Under the pieces are notes generated by a model, which saw only the letters and a list, made by a program, of their open reading frames with translations, was not told where the DNA came from and searched no databases. Positions 26,131-35,790 of a stretch of DNA of 64,000 bases are shown here, in pieces. Origin of the DNA: Bacteroidales bacterium (lineage in GTDB: Bacteria > Bacteroidota > Bacteroidia > Bacteroidales > UBA1715). The first letter of the stretch is position 1. Every line of letters begins with the position of its first letter. The DNA lies in the NCBI GenBank assembly GCA_024409235.1, contig JAKSUA010000002.1, forward strand, positions 128,385 through 192,384. The letters run 5' to 3'. A program made the position numbers and the translations under genes.

Positions 26131-26520
26131 ATGAAAGCAAAAAAAGAATTCTACAAAGAATGCCACTTAGCAGGTCGTCAATATCACGATGTTGACATCG
26201 TTTGGAATGAATTGTCCGTTGGTATGGTTTTAAAACTTGAAAGAGACGCAGAAAACTCCTATGACAAAAATGCTATTCAAGTTATTTACGAACGAGAATC
26301 TGATAATGAATGCTTCCTATTGGGTTACATTCCAAGAGGCGAAAACAGAACTATGAGTATATTGTTTGATTCTGGCTGGAAAGATATTTTCGAATGCCGT
26401 ATCAGCAAAATCACTCCTGATACTCATTATGAGGAACAAATTCATTTAGCAATTCGAATCAATAGAAACACAATGTTTAACATTACTCCTAAAAATAATT
26501 ATAAGATTGTGCAACCATGA
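26131..26520 (+). CDS. HIRAN domain protein
   Basis: 129 residues from ATG 26131 (TTG at 26125 is in frame but weaker). The whole protein is one HIRAN domain: FYKECHLAGRQYHDVD, ELSVGMVLKLERDAENSYDKNAIQVIY, CFLLGYIPRGENRTMSILFDSG, then a beta-rich end. HIRAN domains, as in the eukaryotic fork-remodeller HLTF, bind 3'-hydroxyl ends of single-stranded DNA. Bacterial stand-alone versions are not well characterised. Its promoter shares operator sequence and geometry with the clamp-like gene, so both are probably one regulon of the WYL protein lying between them. Confidence 0.85.
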   Translation: MKAKKEFYKECHLAGRQYHDVDIVWNELSVGMVLKLERDAENSYDKNAIQVIYERESDNECFLLGYIPRGENRTMSILFDSGWKDIFECRISKITPDTHYEEQIHLAIRINRNTMFNITPKNNYKIVQP

Positions 26521-26636
26521 AACCACATAACCAATCTTTTTTCTTAATTATAGATGTGACAAATACAAATCACTGAAGTTCTTGATTTTCATTTTTACTT
26601 TTTCTTTTCAGCTGTTTCTGTTTCATTTTTATTGAC

Positions 26637-26644
26637 TATTTTTG
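26637..26644 (+). promoter_or_regulatory. Promoter -7 box TATTTTTG
   Basis: TATTTTTG 29 nt before the ATG of the barrel protein gene that precedes miaA. Confidence 0.55.
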
Positions 26645-26673
26645 TTTATAGTTCATAAATAAATGTTCCTCTT

Positions 26674-27126
26674 ATGAAAAAGAAACTGTCAACTGTTTTG
26701 TTTTTACTTTTTTGTACAGCAATTTCGTATGCTGAATCTCCAAGAACACAAGGTTATTATATTCGAGTTGGTGCAGGAATACCTGTCAACTTAAACCTTG
26801 GATTTGGTTACAATTTCACCTCAAAACTTTCATTAGGAATAGAAGCAACAACAGTTACAAGCATGTATGGAATAGCCGGTGCAATCGATACCCGCTATTA
26901 TTTCATAGACAAAAATTATTCTCCATTTATTGATTTAAGTGCCGGATATGGAAAGTTGGGCCAAACATTAGAATACGAAAATTACTGGGATTGTACATTC
27001 AGGACTTTAGTCGGTATCAGTTTATATAAATTTGACCTTGGTACTGGTATAACATACGATACCTGGAATAATCTTTGGCCAATGGCATACGTTAGTTACA
27101 GTTTTCAACTTCCGAAGAAAAATTAA
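26674..27126 (+). CDS. Small outer-membrane beta-barrel protein
   Basis: 150 residues. A signal peptide ending SYAES is followed by alternating aromatic/hydrophobic strands (YYIRVGAGIPVNLNLGFGYNF, KLSLGIEATTV, YSPFIDLSAGYGKLG, FDLGTGITYDTW, PMAYVSYSFQL), enough for a compact barrel of about eight strands. Specific function unknown. Its TAA overlaps the miaA ATG by one base (TAATG), so it is co-expressed with a tRNA-modification enzyme. That link appears positional rather than functional. Confidence 0.68.
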   Translation: MKKKLSTVLFLLFCTAISYAESPRTQGYYIRVGAGIPVNLNLGFGYNFTSKLSLGIEATTVTSMYGIAGAIDTRYYFIDKNYSPFIDLSAGYGKLGQTLEYENYWDCTFRTLVGISLYKFDLGTGITYDTWNNLWPMAYVSYSFQLPKKN

Positions 27127-28031
27127 TGAAAAATCTGATTGTAATAACAGGGCCAACAGCTGTTGGGAAAACAAAGGTGGCTATAGAATTGGCAAAATTC
27201 TTCCACACCGAAATTATCTCCGCAGACTCCCGGCAAATTTTTATTGAACCTAAAATTGGCACAGCCGTTCCATCTCAAGAGGAATTAGCCGAAGTAAAGC
27301 ATTATCAGATTGCAACCAAAAGCGTTACCGATTATTACAACGCATGGATGTTTGAACAGGAAACCCTAAGTATTGCAGAGAAAATCTTTGAGAACAACGA
27401 TTTCGCTATTCTTGTTGGTGGCTCAGGACTATATGTTGATGCGGTTTGCAATGGAATTGATGAAATTCCAGACATAGAACCAGAACTCCGCACAAAAATA
27501 AACACACAATACGAAAAAGAAGGTATTGAAAGTCTTCGTCAAACACTAAAATTTCTTGATCCTGAATACTATTCAATAGTTGACTTGTCCAATCCGGCAC
27601 GCTTAAAACGCGCTATTGAAATATGTATCCAAGCAAACAAACCATATTCTCAATTACGGAAGGAACAAAACAAAGAAAGACCTTTCAATATTATAAAAAT
27701 CGCATTGAACCTTCCACGCGAAGAGCTTTACGACAGAATTAACAAACGTGTAGATTTAATGATTGAAAACGGTCTGGAAAAAGAAGTTCTTGATTTGCAG
27801 CAATACAAAGACTGCACTGCCCTTAAAACTGTTGGTTACCGTGAATTTTTCGAGTTTTTTGATGGGATATGCAACCGAACAGAAGCTATAGAAAACATAA
27901 AACAACACACGAGAAAATACGCAAAAAAACAAATAACCTGGATTAAACGAACAAATGATTACACATGGTTTACACCTCACGATGTAAAATCAATCATTGA
28001 TTTTATTCAGGAAAACACAAGCAAAGAATAA
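27126..28031 (+). CDS. miaA: tRNA dimethylallyltransferase
   Basis: 301 residues. P-loop GPTAVGKTK at residues 8-16, DSRQ motif in IISADSRQIF, LVGGSGLYVDAV and the C-terminal KRTNDYTWF are all typical of MiaA. It transfers a dimethylallyl group to A37 of tRNAs that read codons starting with U. Translationally coupled to the barrel protein upstream and convergent with lpxB, 10 nt between stops. Confidence 0.95.
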   Translation: MKNLIVITGPTAVGKTKVAIELAKFFHTEIISADSRQIFIEPKIGTAVPSQEELAEVKHYQIATKSVTDYYNAWMFEQETLSIAEKIFENNDFAILVGGSGLYVDAVCNGIDEIPDIEPELRTKINTQYEKEGIESLRQTLKFLDPEYYSIVDLSNPARLKRAIEICIQANKPYSQLRKEQNKERPFNIIKIALNLPREELYDRINKRVDLMIENGLEKEVLDLQQYKDCTALKTVGYREFFEFFDGICNRTEAIENIKQHTRKYAKKQITWIKRTNDYTWFTPHDVKSIIDFIQENTSKE

Positions 28032-28041
28032 AACTTCCGCG

Positions 28042-29166
28042 CTACTTCTGCAGATATTTCTGAACTAAAGAACTTACTCTTCCTGCAGCCCCCTCATTAC
28101 CTAGTTTATCACGTAATTGTGCATAATTGTCTAGAATTTCATTACGAAATTTTTCATCAAACAAAATAGAGTCCAGTGCCGAGGCAAGATTTTTAGGATT
28201 CATATCACTTTGCAGCAATTCAGGAACTATCTGATGCTCCATAATCAAATTCGGCAAACCAAGATTTTTTAACTTCACAAACAATTTTCCTAAGTAAAAA
28301 GTAATTGGACTTGTCTGATATACAATAATTTCAGGAACATTCAATATTGCCGTTTCCAATGTTGCAGAACCAGAAACAACAATTGCCGCATCTGATTTTT
28401 TCAATAACTCATAAGTTTGATCAAAAACAACTGACAAATTACTTGCAGTAATATATTTCTGATAAAAATCCAAAGAAAAGCGCGACATTCCTGCAACAAC
28501 AAACTGATAATCAGAATATTTCTCAGAAATCGACTGCATTGTTTTTAGATTTTCACGAATCTCATATTCCCTGCTGCCAGGAAGAACGGCAATTAGTTTT
28601 TTATCAGGCAGATTATTCGCTTGTTTAAACGACTCGGCTGTATGTTTTTCCTTGAACTGAGCAATTGAATCCAATAAAGGATGTCCAACAAAATCCACAT
28701 AGTAGTTATGGCGTTTTTCATAAAAATCCTTAACAAACGGAAGTTCTACAAACATGTGGTCAACATTCGCTTTAATAGTCTTTACCCTACTTTCTTTCCA
28801 TGCCCATACCGTTGGAGAAATGTAGAAAAAAGTTGGTATTCCCAATTTCTTTGCGAATGGAGCTATTTTTAAATTAAAGCCAGGAAAATCAATAAAGATA
28901 ATTGCATCAGGTTTGTGTTCCTGAATATCCTGCTTACAGAATTTAATATTATTCAGAATCAAACGAGCATGTTTTACCACCTCCATGATTCCCATATAAT
29001 CATACGTACGATAGTGTTTTACTAACTCAACACCTGCAGCCTTTGCCATTAAATCACCACCCCATATTCTAAAAGAAGCTGTTTCATCACTTTTTCTCAG
29101 TTCTTTTATAAGATTGGAGCCATGCAAATCGCCAGATGCTTCTCCTGCTATCAAATAATAATTCAT
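28042..29166 (-). CDS. lpxB: Lipid-A-disaccharide synthase
   Basis: 374 residues of glycosyltransferase family 19. Landmarks are YLIAGEASGDLHGSNLI at the N-terminus, YDYMGIMEVVKH, FFYISPTVWAWKESRVKTI, VGHPLLD, VLPGSREYEI and VVSGSATLETAI. It condenses lipid X with UDP-diacylglucosamine to give the lipid A disaccharide at the inner membrane. Third gene of surE - small membrane protein - lpxB, with 2-nt gaps. Confidence 0.96.
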   Translation of the reverse strand: MNYYLIAGEASGDLHGSNLIKELRKSDETASFRIWGGDLMAKAAGVELVKHYRTYDYMGIMEVVKHARLILNNIKFCKQDIQEHKPDAIIFIDFPGFNLKIAPFAKKLGIPTFFYISPTVWAWKESRVKTIKANVDHMFVELPFVKDFYEKRHNYYVDFVGHPLLDSIAQFKEKHTAESFKQANNLPDKKLIAVLPGSREYEIRENLKTMQSISEKYSDYQFVVAGMSRFSLDFYQKYITASNLSVVFDQTYELLKKSDAAIVVSGSATLETAILNVPEIIVYQTSPITFYLGKLFVKLKNLGLPNLIMEHQIVPELLQSDMNPKNLASALDSILFDEKFRNEILDNYAQLRDKLGNEGAAGRVSSLVQKYLQK

Positions 29167-29168
29167 AA

Positions 29169-29465
29169 CTATAAGTCGATGATTAATAAAACAATAGTAT
29201 AAATCATTGTTGGAAATACAACACCTTTTGCTGCATAATCATAATGTAAAAAATAGAATAGTGCGAAGACAAAAGCAATTGGCAACACACACCACAAAAA
29301 AACATCTGTTTGAATTCCCCATACACTTAGTTTATTGACAAATTCCATAAACGAGTTTGTTCTATTCACCCATTTATATACACCAAACAATGCTATCGGA
29401 GGGATTATCAATCCTAAAATTAATCCTATCCAGAATTTATCTATTTTTTCCTGAATTGCACTCAT
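29169..29465 (-). CDS. Small three-helix membrane protein
   Basis: 98 residues from ATG 29465; an in-frame TTG at 29471 would overlap the surE stop. Three hydrophobic segments are visible (IGLILGLIIPPIALFGVY, DVFLWCVLPIAFVFALFYFL, VVFPTMIYTIVLLII). No named family recognised. It lies between surE and lpxB with 2 nt on each side, so it is part of the operon and might relate to lipid A or membrane maintenance by context only. Confidence 0.7.
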   Translation of the reverse strand: MSAIQEKIDKFWIGLILGLIIPPIALFGVYKWVNRTNSFMEFVNKLSVWGIQTDVFLWCVLPIAFVFALFYFLHYDYAAKGVVFPTMIYTIVLLIIDL

Positions 29466-29467
29466 AA

Positions 29468-30238
29468 TCAAATATTTAAAACAGACAATGCCATCTTTGT
29501 TTTTTCGTCGGTATCCTCAATTTTTATAGGCACAACAGCTACATAGTTATGAGCAAGACACCATTCATCGCTATCCTCATTATCGGGTTCCGCATTATGA
29601 TATTCACCAGTAAGCCAATAACAAGTAGAATTGCGGGGATCTTTTTCAGCGACAAAGCGTTCAATCCAAAGTCCTTTTGTAAGATGACAAACCCGCATTC
29701 CTTTGATTTCCTTATCTGGTTTAGGAAAATTCACGTTCAAGAAAACATGTTCTTCAAGTCCCTGATTTAAAATCACTTGAACAATTTTCTTTATAAAAGG
29801 TCTGTATGGCTCAAAATTTATTTTTTCTGAAAAATCAAGACTTGAAAACGCAATGGAAGGTATGCCGTTTACCGCACCTTCACGTGCACACGAAGCTGTT
29901 CCAGAATAAATTGAACTATTAGCACTATTAGACCCGTGATTTATACCAGAAACAATCAAATCTGCTTTATGGTCAGGCACCAGCTGATCCAACCCAAATT
30001 TCACACAATCAACTGGCGTTCCATTCAATGAATATATGTGTAAATCGGGAGTATCCTTCAAACATTTAGCCCGCAATGGCACCATAAACGTTAATGCATG
30101 AGACATTCCTGACTGATGGTCGTGAGGACCAACAACATACACCTCTCCAAATTCACGCATCACTTCTGTTAAAAACTGAATTCCCTGTGCATTTATGCCG
30201 TCATCATTTGACACAAGGATTACCGGTCGTTTTGTCAT
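29468..30238 (-). CDS. surE: 5'/3'-nucleotidase SurE
   Basis: 256 residues from ATG 30238, giving the usual start MTKRPVILVSNDDG with metal-binding Asp12-Asp13; an in-frame TTG lies at 30244. Further SurE blocks are YVVGPHDHQSGMSHALT, LNGTPVDCVKFGL, DLIVSGINHGSNSANSSIYSGT and the SLDF segment. It dephosphorylates nucleoside 5'- and 3'-monophosphates and short polyphosphate. First gene of the surE-lpxB operon. Confidence 0.94.
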   Translation of the reverse strand: MTKRPVILVSNDDGINAQGIQFLTEVMREFGEVYVVGPHDHQSGMSHALTFMVPLRAKCLKDTPDLHIYSLNGTPVDCVKFGLDQLVPDHKADLIVSGINHGSNSANSSIYSGTASCAREGAVNGIPSIAFSSLDFSEKINFEPYRPFIKKIVQVILNQGLEEHVFLNVNFPKPDKEIKGMRVCHLTKGLWIERFVAEKDPRNSTCYWLTGEYHNAEPDNEDSDEWCLAHNYVAVVPIKIEDTDEKTKMALSVLNI

Positions 30239-30282
30239 CTTCAAAAATATTTGTGCTAATATACAACTAAATAATTCAAGGA

Positions 30283-31533
30283 TTAATATAAATCCTCGTA
30301 ATTAAACTCATTTTCTGCCCTATCAGAATTTGAATAGTAAGAATACAAATTCACAAAAAACGGAACAGCTTTCTGAGCAAGAAGGTTTGGCGAATTCAAC
30401 AACATAGCCATTGCAATCTGTTCTTTGGGCCACACAACAACTTCCGCTCTATATCCCTGAACAAAACCTCCGTGATACAACAACGTATCACCTTTGTATG
30501 TGTATATGCGCCATCCAAGTCCATAGTCTGCGGATTCCAGACCACTTCCCCAATACTTTTTAGAACCATTAGAAACATTAACGTAAGGCGTGCCTATTTG
30601 TTTTAGAACATCACTCGAAATGACGCTAGACGATTTGCCCATTATGGCACGCAGCCATAAGCCTAAATCCGTAATACTTGCATTTACGCCAGCTGCCGGA
30701 GCTGTTACATAATACCTTACATTCAAGTCACATACTTTGTAAGTAAGAGTTTTCGCAGATATCATTTTATGAGGATAGGCAAAATTCTTTGAAGCAACAA
30801 AACCATTAAAACCAACCGATGCATCTTTCATTCCCAATGGTCCGAAAACATGTTCACGCATTAAATCTGCATAACTCATCTGCGTCTGCAACTGAAGCAC
30901 CGTATCAAGCAAGCTGAATATAACATTTTGATATGCATAGCGTTCTCCTGGATTTGCATCGATTTTTGCCACATACAACTTTTGATAAATCTGATTGTAC
31001 GACAAACCGCTTTCCACATACGGATCAAACGAATATCCCAGCAAACCAGAAGTATGGCTTAACACATTTCTTAATGTTACCGTTTCCTGATTCAACGTTT
31101 TCGACAAATGTAGAGACGGTAGGTATGAAATAATTGGTGTATCAAGATTAATAGCCTCTCGTTCAGCCATTTTTGCCGCAAGCACACCTGCAAATCCCTT
31201 AGATACAGAAGCTAATCTAAACCGTGTATGTACATCTACAGAATCGTGAGTTCCAGCTTTCTTAACGCCATAAGCCTGAGTATGTACAACCTGTCCTTTA
31301 TAAACGATTGTCAAAGCTCCACCAACTGATTTCAAAGAATCAAATTGATTTGAGAAATAATCTGAATATACTTTTACAAAATTTGCAATTTCCTGACTAT
31401 GATCTGCATCATCATAATCTTGACTAAATTCTTTTGTATCAAGAATATACGCACTTTTTTGAGTTTGTAGAGTATAACCAATATAGCCTATCAGCAATAT
31501 AATTGATAATGTAAGTACGTGTCTAATTCTCAT
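30283..31533 (-). CDS. Serine hydrolase, beta-lactamase/AmpC-like family
   Basis: 416 residues from ATG 31533 (a TTG at 31572 extends it by 13 codons). A single N-terminal membrane helix (HVLTLSIILLIGYIGYTL) anchors a class C-type fold. The active-site motifs are Ser109-V-S-Lys112 (LASVSKGF), Tyr-Gln-Asn in ERYAYQNVIF, and HGG in LLYHGGFVQGY. Relatives include D-aminopeptidases, esterases and penicillin-binding proteins; true beta-lactamase activity cannot be inferred. A near-consensus promoter box (GAACTTTG) sits at 31552-31559. Confidence 0.85.
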   Translation of the reverse strand: MRIRHVLTLSIILLIGYIGYTLQTQKSAYILDTKEFSQDYDDADHSQEIANFVKVYSDYFSNQFDSLKSVGGALTIVYKGQVVHTQAYGVKKAGTHDSVDVHTRFRLASVSKGFAGVLAAKMAEREAINLDTPIISYLPSLHLSKTLNQETVTLRNVLSHTSGLLGYSFDPYVESGLSYNQIYQKLYVAKIDANPGERYAYQNVIFSLLDTVLQLQTQMSYADLMREHVFGPLGMKDASVGFNGFVASKNFAYPHKMISAKTLTYKVCDLNVRYYVTAPAAGVNASITDLGLWLRAIMGKSSSVISSDVLKQIGTPYVNVSNGSKKYWGSGLESADYGLGWRIYTYKGDTLLYHGGFVQGYRAEVVVWPKEQIAMAMLLNSPNLLAQKAVPFFVNLYSYYSNSDRAENEFNYEDLY

Positions 31534-31648
31534 CTTTTTCAAATACGCATGCAAAGTTCGTATTTTTTTCAAAGGTGCAAACGCAAAAGAATCAAATCTT
31601 TAGGGATTTTTCAACAGGTATTTAACAAATAAAATTATGATTTATATT

Positions 31649-32296
31649 CTAATGCGTAGAAATATATTGAACAATATTTGCCCCCATACGTAATGCAGTC
31701 TGATGAATTTCCTTTGTGTCGTTATGAACTTCAGGATTTTCCCAACCATCACCTAAATCGCATTCATAAGTATAAAAACATACCAGACGTCCATCAATCA
31801 CAATACCAAAACCCTGCGATGGTTTCCCATCATGTTCATGAATTTTTGGCAATCCATTCGGAAATTTATAATGCTGATTATAAATAGGATGATTGTATGG
31901 AAGTTCTTCAAATTCTGCATCAGGAAAAACCTTTTTCATTTCACGGCGAATATATTTATCAATACCATAATTATCATCAACATGCAAAAATCCACCACTT
32001 AACAGATAATCATGAAGATTCTTAACATCGGAATTAGAGAACACCACATTTCCATGTCCTGTTAAGTGTATCATTGAATAATTAAAAATTTCGGAACTCC
32101 CAATATCCACTGTTCCCGCTTCCACATTCATTTTTAGATTTTCAGAACAAAATGCGACTAAATTGGGAACTGAAGTCGGATTTCCATACCAGTCTCCTCC
32201 ACCATTATATTTTGCTACGCCAATCTTCACTGTTGTCTGCGAACAAACAGACAATGAGCACAACAGGAAAATCAAGACGCTTACTTTTTGTATCAT
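31649..32296 (-). CDS. DUF4159 family secreted protein
   Basis: 215 residues from ATG 32296, which gives a clean signal peptide (MIQKVSVLIFLLCSLSVCSQ); ATG 32317 is an alternative overlapping the upstream gene. Family blocks are VKIGVAKYNGGGDWYGNP, MIHLTGHGNVVFS, LHDYLLSGGFLHVDDNYGIDKYIRREMKKVFP and LPYNHPIYN. The fold is thought to be like a glutamine-amidotransferase/ThuA type but without known activity. It follows the VWA-type membrane protein, as is common in Bacteroidota. Confidence 0.82.
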   Translation of the reverse strand: MIQKVSVLIFLLCSLSVCSQTTVKIGVAKYNGGGDWYGNPTSVPNLVAFCSENLKMNVEAGTVDIGSSEIFNYSMIHLTGHGNVVFSNSDVKNLHDYLLSGGFLHVDDNYGIDKYIRREMKKVFPDAEFEELPYNHPIYNQHYKFPNGLPKIHEHDGKPSQGFGIVIDGRLVCFYTYECDLGDGWENPEVHNDTKEIHQTALRMGANIVQYISTH

Positions 32297-32303
32297 ATTT
32301 TTA

Positions 32304-34397
32304 CTAATATGTCGCATAATATTTCCTTAAAAACCATTCAATAGATACAATTGACAAAATAAGAATTAACACGAAAGGCAAATCAATCATCAAACTTCTG
32401 TTTTTTGTTGTATGCGAAACTGCTACAATGTTTCTATTCCTTCGTATTTCCTGCAATAGGTCATCAAATTCATTTGGATAAAAAAGTTTTCCATCAGTTG
32501 ATTCAGACAAACTGCGTAACAATTCATGATCTGCACAAATCTGTTTATATTCAGTAAGCAACTCAAGCACATGAAAGTTCCCCGATTTCTTCAACTCTTT
32601 CCCATCAAGTGTAACACTAGCCTGATAGTGATATTTTCCCTGAGGATATTTTCCCGCATTTAAAGTGTAGAATTTTTCCGCCGAAGAAAAAGAATAAGGA
32701 TATTCCACACCTTTTTCATTTGTTATAATCATCGTTATTTCTTGATCAGGCATTGGTTCGAAACTCTTATCGTACAATTCTGCCGTAAAATTCACATTCT
32801 TATTATCATAAAATATCTGCTCACCATTAACAGCAAACAATTCACGTTTTTCTGTTAATGCCAAATAAGCAACAATTTTATTGATAAAAGAATCAAAAGC
32901 GGCGAATGAACCATTTTGCTTAAAATCCATCATTCTCCAACGCCATAAACCTTCACCCAAAACAAATCCAATCTTTGAGTTTTGCATTGTTGAAAATGCG
33001 ATTAAAGGTCTATCAACTTCTATATTTCCAACCATTTGTGACGCAAAAATTTTTGATTGTTCGGATATCTTATATGTTCCAAAAGGTGAAATCAATGGAG
33101 GAACAACTTCCAATAACGACTTTGTTGACTCATCAACCGAAAACAAAGAGAAATCCGAATTTATTTTTGGTTTTACTTCATCGTAAGACTTACGGAAATT
33201 CATAAGTTCAACACCGCAGTTCATATAATTCAGCATTTCTACCGGCGAAGTCGAATTATACAATAGCAAACATGGTATTCCAGATTTACTAATCTCGTCC
33301 ACGATTTTTTTACCTTTTCCTTGAGAACTTGGCAACCCACATAAAACAACACAGTTGCAACTGCGAAGATCCGGAACTTCTTCGTCTGCAAGAGAAATCA
33401 CCGAGCACTCATAGTTTTTATTGCTTTCTATGGCGCGACGGACTGCAGCAATATCAGGGTGAACTGCATCATACAGCAATACAATTTTCTGCCGACTTTC
33501 TAATACATCTACAGCAAATGAATACCGATTGTTTACAACATTTACTTCTCCTTCATGACATTCGATTTCTACCGTGTATATTTTTTCCCCTGTTTCCTTA
33601 CTTTGCAACTTACAATCGAAGGTTTTATAAACCTGTTCATCATTTGAAAACAGCGATGTTTCAAAAATTTTCGTATCACCCTCTTTTACAATTATTTTTG
33701 AATTTGTCCCCTTCAACGCATGCGATTCCACTGAAATTTTAACAATGAAAGGCGTTTCCCTAAATGCTATTTTATTATGAAGAACGGAAGAAATTAAATT
33801 ATCCCGTCCCTGAACTGTATCTCCAAGAGCAACAGTATATATCGGCATTTGCGAAGGGAAATTTTGTATTGCATATTTTGGATTTTCCCCTGAATTGTAA
33901 ATACCATCAGATGCAAGAATCAACGCCCCGACATTTTGATTATAATATTGCGAAGCCAGTTCCTGTAAGGCAGAGGACATATTTGTTTCTTTGCCTTGAA
34001 AATTTAGCGAAGAATCAGCTACAAGTACATCAGAATACAAATATTCTTCAACAGAAAAATCTTCAGACAAATTCTCTAAAAAATTTTTATAATCAGAAAG
34101 ATATTTTGTCCTATAAAACGAAGAATCTTTTTGTAAAACTATTGAAGCAGAGTTATCATGCAAGACTAAGACCGTCGGTTTCTCAATTTTATTTTTCCTT
34201 ATTTCCAAGAATGGAGATAACAACAACAAAAGAAGAATGAAAACACCTGCCGCACGCAAAAAAAACAGCAACCGACGAACCCATAAAGGAGCATCTTTTA
34301 ATTTAACATCCTTATGATAAAGAACATACGCAACGACAACAGCCACTATGCAAAAAAGCGGCAAAAACCATAAAGAATATTCTATCAGAAGGTGCAT
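32304..34397 (-). CDS. VWA-like membrane protein
   Basis: 697 residues. Two N-terminal membrane helices (about 7-27 and 43-62) precede a VWA-like domain with a degenerate metal site (VLHDNSAS; LILASDGIYNSGENP). Ig-like beta domains follow, then a Rossmann-like stretch (KIVLLYDAVHPDIAAVRRAIE, VVLCGLPSSQGKGKKI). A final membrane helix (LPFVLILILSIVSIEWFL) ends near the C-terminus. It resembles the large BatA-neighbour/VWA proteins of Bacteroidota, whose role may be envelope or stress related. It pairs with the DUF4159 gene. A terminator-like hairpin ends 7 nt before its ATG. Confidence 0.72.
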   Translation of the reverse strand: MHLLIEYSLWFLPLFCIVAVVVAYVLYHKDVKLKDAPLWVRRLLFFLRAAGVFILLLLLLSPFLEIRKNKIEKPTVLVLHDNSASIVLQKDSSFYRTKYLSDYKNFLENLSEDFSVEEYLYSDVLVADSSLNFQGKETNMSSALQELASQYYNQNVGALILASDGIYNSGENPKYAIQNFPSQMPIYTVALGDTVQGRDNLISSVLHNKIAFRETPFIVKISVESHALKGTNSKIIVKEGDTKIFETSLFSNDEQVYKTFDCKLQSKETGEKIYTVEIECHEGEVNVVNNRYSFAVDVLESRQKIVLLYDAVHPDIAAVRRAIESNKNYECSVISLADEEVPDLRSCNCVVLCGLPSSQGKGKKIVDEISKSGIPCLLLYNSTSPVEMLNYMNCGVELMNFRKSYDEVKPKINSDFSLFSVDESTKSLLEVVPPLISPFGTYKISEQSKIFASQMVGNIEVDRPLIAFSTMQNSKIGFVLGEGLWRWRMMDFKQNGSFAAFDSFINKIVAYLALTEKRELFAVNGEQIFYDNKNVNFTAELYDKSFEPMPDQEITMIITNEKGVEYPYSFSSAEKFYTLNAGKYPQGKYHYQASVTLDGKELKKSGNFHVLELLTEYKQICADHELLRSLSESTDGKLFYPNEFDDLLQEIRRNRNIVAVSHTTKNRSLMIDLPFVLILILSIVSIEWFLRKYYATY

Positions 34398-34404
34398 TAT
34401 CTAT

Positions 34405-34450
34405 AAAAAATTCGGCAATATCATTGCCAAACGCAACAAATATTGCCGAA
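34405..34450 (-). terminator. Terminator after tyrS, abutting the VWA gene
   Basis: TTCGGCAATAT and ATATTGCCGAA form an 11-bp stem followed on the minus strand by six Ts, 24 nt past the tyrS stop and 7 nt before the next ATG. Confidence 0.7.
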
Positions 34451-34473
34451 CTAAAACTTACTATTATTAAACA

Positions 34474-35766
34474 TTATTTTACTTCAACTATAAAATAGTT
34501 TTTCTTTCCTTTTTGCACCAAGATATATGCATCATTCAACAAAGCATCAGCTGTAATTTGCATATCAATAGATTCCACTTTTGATTTGTTTACACTTACA
34601 CCACCACCTTGAATCATCTTGCGTGCTTCGCCTTTACTTGGGAAAATGTTCGTTTTTTCAGCAATCAATTCTATGATAGAAATACCTGCTTCTACATCAG
34701 ATTTTGCAATTTGGAATGTTGGTACACCTTCAAAAACAGACAAGAAAGTTTCTTTATCCAATTTTTTCAAAGAATCGCTTGTTGCATTTCCGAACAAAAT
34801 ATTTGACGCTTCCAACGCTGCTTCATAATCTTCTTTGCTATGAACCATAGTTGTTACTTCTTGCGCCAAACGTTTTTGAAGTACACGCAAATGTGGTGCT
34901 TGTTCATGTTCAGTAATTAACGCATCAATTTCATCTTTTGGCAACATTGTGAAGATCTTGATATAACGTTTTGCGTCATCATCACTTACATTCATCCAGA
35001 ATTGGAAGAATTTATATGGAGAAGTGTAACGACGATCCAACCATACATTACCGCTTTCTGTCTTACCAAATTTACCACCATCGGCTTTGGTAATCAAAGG
35101 ACAAGTCAAGGCAAAAGCTTCACCACCATTCATACGACGAATCAATTCCGTACCAGTAGTGATATTTCCCCATTGGTCAGAACCACCCATTTGCAACTTA
35201 CAATTCTTATGTTCGTTCAAATACACGAAATCATAACCTTGCAACAATTGGTATGTAAATTCTGTAAAGCTCATACCATCAGAGCATTCGCCATTGAAAC
35301 GTTTTTTTACAGAATCTTTTGCCATCATATAGTTAACGGTAATCAGCTTACCTACATTTCTTGCAAAATCAAGGAAAGTATAATCCTTCATCCAATCATA
35401 GTTGTTCACCAACTCAGCAGCATTCGGAGCATCGCTATTGAAATCAAGGAAATGTTCCAATTGAGCCTTTATAGCGGCAACATTATGAGCAAGAGTTGCT
35501 TCATCCAACAAATTGCGTTCCTTTGATTTTCCAGAAGGATCACCAATCATACCAGTGGCACCACCAATAAGGGCAAGTGGTTTATGACCACAATGTTGAA
35601 AATGTCTCAACATCATAACGCCACACAAGTGACCAATATGTAAAGAATCAGCCGTTGGATCTATACCCAAATAAGCTGTCGTCATTTCCTTTGAAAGTTG
35701 TTCTTCTGTTCCTGGCATGATATCTTGAAGCATGCCTCTCCATTTCAATTCTTCTACAAAATTCAT
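34474..35766 (-). CDS. tyrS: Tyrosine--tRNA ligase
   Basis: 430 residues, class I synthetase. HIGH motif at residues 43-46 (SLHIGHL), tyrosine-binding QGYDFVYL and [14 protein letters not shown]-type loop written KFGKT, and a C-terminal S4 RNA-binding domain ([15 protein letters not shown]). It charges tRNA-Tyr. Own promoter box and terminator. Confidence 0.96.
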   Translation of the reverse strand: MNFVEELKWRGMLQDIMPGTEEQLSKEMTTAYLGIDPTADSLHIGHLCGVMMLRHFQHCGHKPLALIGGATGMIGDPSGKSKERNLLDEATLAHNVAAIKAQLEHFLDFNSDAPNAAELVNNYDWMKDYTFLDFARNVGKLITVNYMMAKDSVKKRFNGECSDGMSFTEFTYQLLQGYDFVYLNEHKNCKLQMGGSDQWGNITTGTELIRRMNGGEAFALTCPLITKADGGKFGKTESGNVWLDRRYTSPYKFFQFWMNVSDDDAKRYIKIFTMLPKDEIDALITEHEQAPHLRVLQKRLAQEVTTMVHSKEDYEAALEASNILFGNATSDSLKKLDKETFLSVFEGVPTFQIAKSDVEAGISIIELIAEKTNIFPSKGEARKMIQGGGVSVNKSKVESIDMQITADALLNDAYILVQKGKKNYFIVEVK

Positions 35767-35782
35767 CTATTTAAATTTTTCG

Positions 35783-35790
35783 CAAAGATA
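35783..35790 (-). promoter_or_regulatory. Promoter -7 box TATCTTTG (tyrS)
   Basis: Minus-strand TATCTTTG 16 nt before the tyrS ATG. Confidence 0.6.

Noticed and set aside
22329..26673. Accessory region as an island integrated at tRNA-Arg(TCT)
   Set aside because: No second copy of that tRNA's 3' end was found before the barrel-protein gene, and no integrase is present.
30242..30249. TATTTTTG box directly before surE
   Set aside because: Transcription would start inside the coding sequence; kept out as a promoter.
30283..31533. Antibiotic-resistance beta-lactamase
   Set aside because: The three motifs define the wide serine hydrolase family; membrane anchor and context give no support for resistance.
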